DNA of 64,000 nt from Rhabdophis nuchalis (lineage: Eukaryota > Chordata > Lepidosauria > Squamata > Natricidae), in the NCBI GenBank assembly GCA_039707465.1, contig CM077648.1, forward strand, positions 68,901,619 through 68,965,618, in the 5' to 3' direction. Shown in pieces: positions 62,661 through 64,000 of this stretch; the stretch's first letter is position 1, and every line of letters begins with the position of its first letter. The notes under the pieces are model-generated. The model worked only from the letters and a program-made list of their open reading frames with translations, had not been told where the DNA came from and ran no database searches. The position numbers and the translations under genes were made by a program.

Positions 62661-64000
62661 CCTTGCGGCCCAACACCACCCACCTCACCCCAATGGTAAA
62701 GGCAGCCTGCCTGGTTCCCTTCCCCCCACCCCTTTAGCTAGGGGTGGCAGTTGGAGGGGGGGGGAAGATGCTAGACTCGCATCCTAGAGCTACTGGAGAT
62801 TGACAGCTCCATAGCATTCCTCGCCCTTTCGTCCAGTGAATGAAAGATGGCTTTTTGATGTTTCCTTTTTTTTTGTGAAGTTTGTATTATTTGTGTTTAT
62901 GTAAAATAATTAAAAATTATTATTAAAAATAAAAAATAAAAAAAAGTGACAGACTCCATGAATGGAAAGCTTATGACTGTTATTGAAAAGAAGGGTGGCT
63001 ATATTGGTCACTGATTTTTTTTTTAATGCCAGAAATGTTTATTTGTACATTTTAAGTTGTTTATTACTCTTACTTTAACAAATGCAAATAAACAAGTGAG
63101 ATGGGCAAATTTTTGTTTTTTAGTTGCGTAATAATTCTGCACACTTATTCTCCTACGAAAGGCCAAATCTCACTTTTACATTCTTAAATATTCAGGTTTG
63201 AGCTTTATTAACATTTTGGATTGATCAAGAGCACTGTAGTTATTCAATAATAAAATTAATCCTCCAAAATACAACTTGTCTAATAATTGTACACACAGTG
63301 TAGTCAGGTATGTGATATGCTGTGTTAACCAGATATACCATCTCTTTATTCCTGGATTACCTAATTGCATATTTGTTGTTCTGTTTGAATTGCCCAGAAT
63401 TGATTGGAGTCGGGCAGCAACAAATAAATAAATTCCACTAAGTACAATGATCTTACTTCTATTTAGTTAGCAGCTCAGTTAGCAGTTAGCAGTATTCGGA
63501 TTCTTGCAAAGGTTGGAAGCATTACTTGGCAAAAGAAATTTTCTTCAGAAGCTGCAACAGCAAATAGAAGCTTCAGAATTAACTATTTCCATAGAGGACA
63601 CAGCACTGCAAACAAGATTAGCCCTCCCATAGATTTCAGAATCTTTTCAGGCATTAAAGTACTGTATAATTTGGCTACAAAAATGATAGTTGCTTCATTT
63701 TTGAGTAACTTGAGCCCTTAAAGAATGAACTAACAACTGCCACTCTGAGCACTGAACATCTTGTACTTCTGGGCACTCCAGGTAAGTTGCAGTTCTGGAA
63801 TATGACAGCTCTGGAGGATAATGGGTTCAATGTATGGCTTTTTTCTCAATATGTTTCTTGCAACCCTGTTGACTATTTGCAACAAAACGTTTGAAGGTTG
63901 TGTGATCATGCCCCAATATCTTAGCAATTGTAATAGTGCTGCATCCCTCTGAAAGAGTTCTAATTTTGGCCCATTTTCCTGATGAAAAGAAGCTGCCTAA
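62661..64000. other. AT-rich DNA, nothing firmly recognised
   Basis: An LINE-tail-like gtcgggcagcaacaaataaa at 63410-63430 is the only repeat hint. No gene seen. Confidence 0.4.

Overview
This is vertebrate nuclear DNA, most likely from a squamate reptile and probably a snake. The reasons are a spliced vertebrate gene, CpG-rich promoter DNA, and a repeat load of L2/CR1/L1 LINEs, a Penelope-like element, Helitrons, Tc1 and many hAT-like MITEs with CTAC/TAGG-type simple repeats. No bacterial genes, operons or CRISPR arrays are present. The species assignment is inference from repeat types.

The only host protein-coding gene I can support is the 5' end of ARID2 (BAF200, the ARID subunit of the PBAF SWI/SNF chromatin remodeller) on the minus strand. 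Exons 1, 2 and 3 lie at 39600-39691, 39331-39424 and 38175-38272. All splice sites are GT-AG and the phases fit, giving 94 codons. Exon 4 was not seen, so positions 1-38174 are probably part of a very large ARID2 intron 3. Upstream of exon 1 there is a CpG-rich promoter (to about 40560). A second CpG-rich block (about 42870-43700) looks like a separate promoter, possibly for a divergent transcript.

Layout: 1-1030, L1 fragment (-). 1545-4637, nearly intact L2-type LINE (-) with one nonsense codon. 5496-7457, ORF1-only 'half-LINE' L1 with an intact 282-aa ORF1p and target duplication. 7727-8180, possible solo LTR. 8210-9905, Helitron with a tetranucleotide-rich core. 10418-14876, SINE, CR1 remains and nested MITEs. 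15486-18366, MITEs and a foldback. 19496-22935, array of about 340-bp units with tRNA-like promoters, interrupted by an L2 fragment, a Penelope-like element with inverted 3' arms (hammerhead-like motif in both arms) and a CR1 end. 22960-24576, complete Tc1 element with an intact DD34E transposase. 24700-27687, decayed L2. 27950-38174, SINEs, MITEs, a second Helitron and quiet AT-rich intron. 38175-43700, ARID2 exons and promoters. 45646-50910, SINEs, MITE and a Helitron candidate. 51189-55781, full-length L2-type LINE with GC-rich 5' UTR and an intact EN-RT ORF. 56235-64000, hAT-like elements and L2 remains.

Apart from ARID2, this is a record of transposition. Many insertions are nested and their order can be read (L2 into MITE, MITE into MITE, MITE into L2, Tc1 and Penelope into the tRNA-like array). 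Three elements look recently active from sequence alone: the Tc1, the 51-56 kb L2 and the L1 half-LINE.
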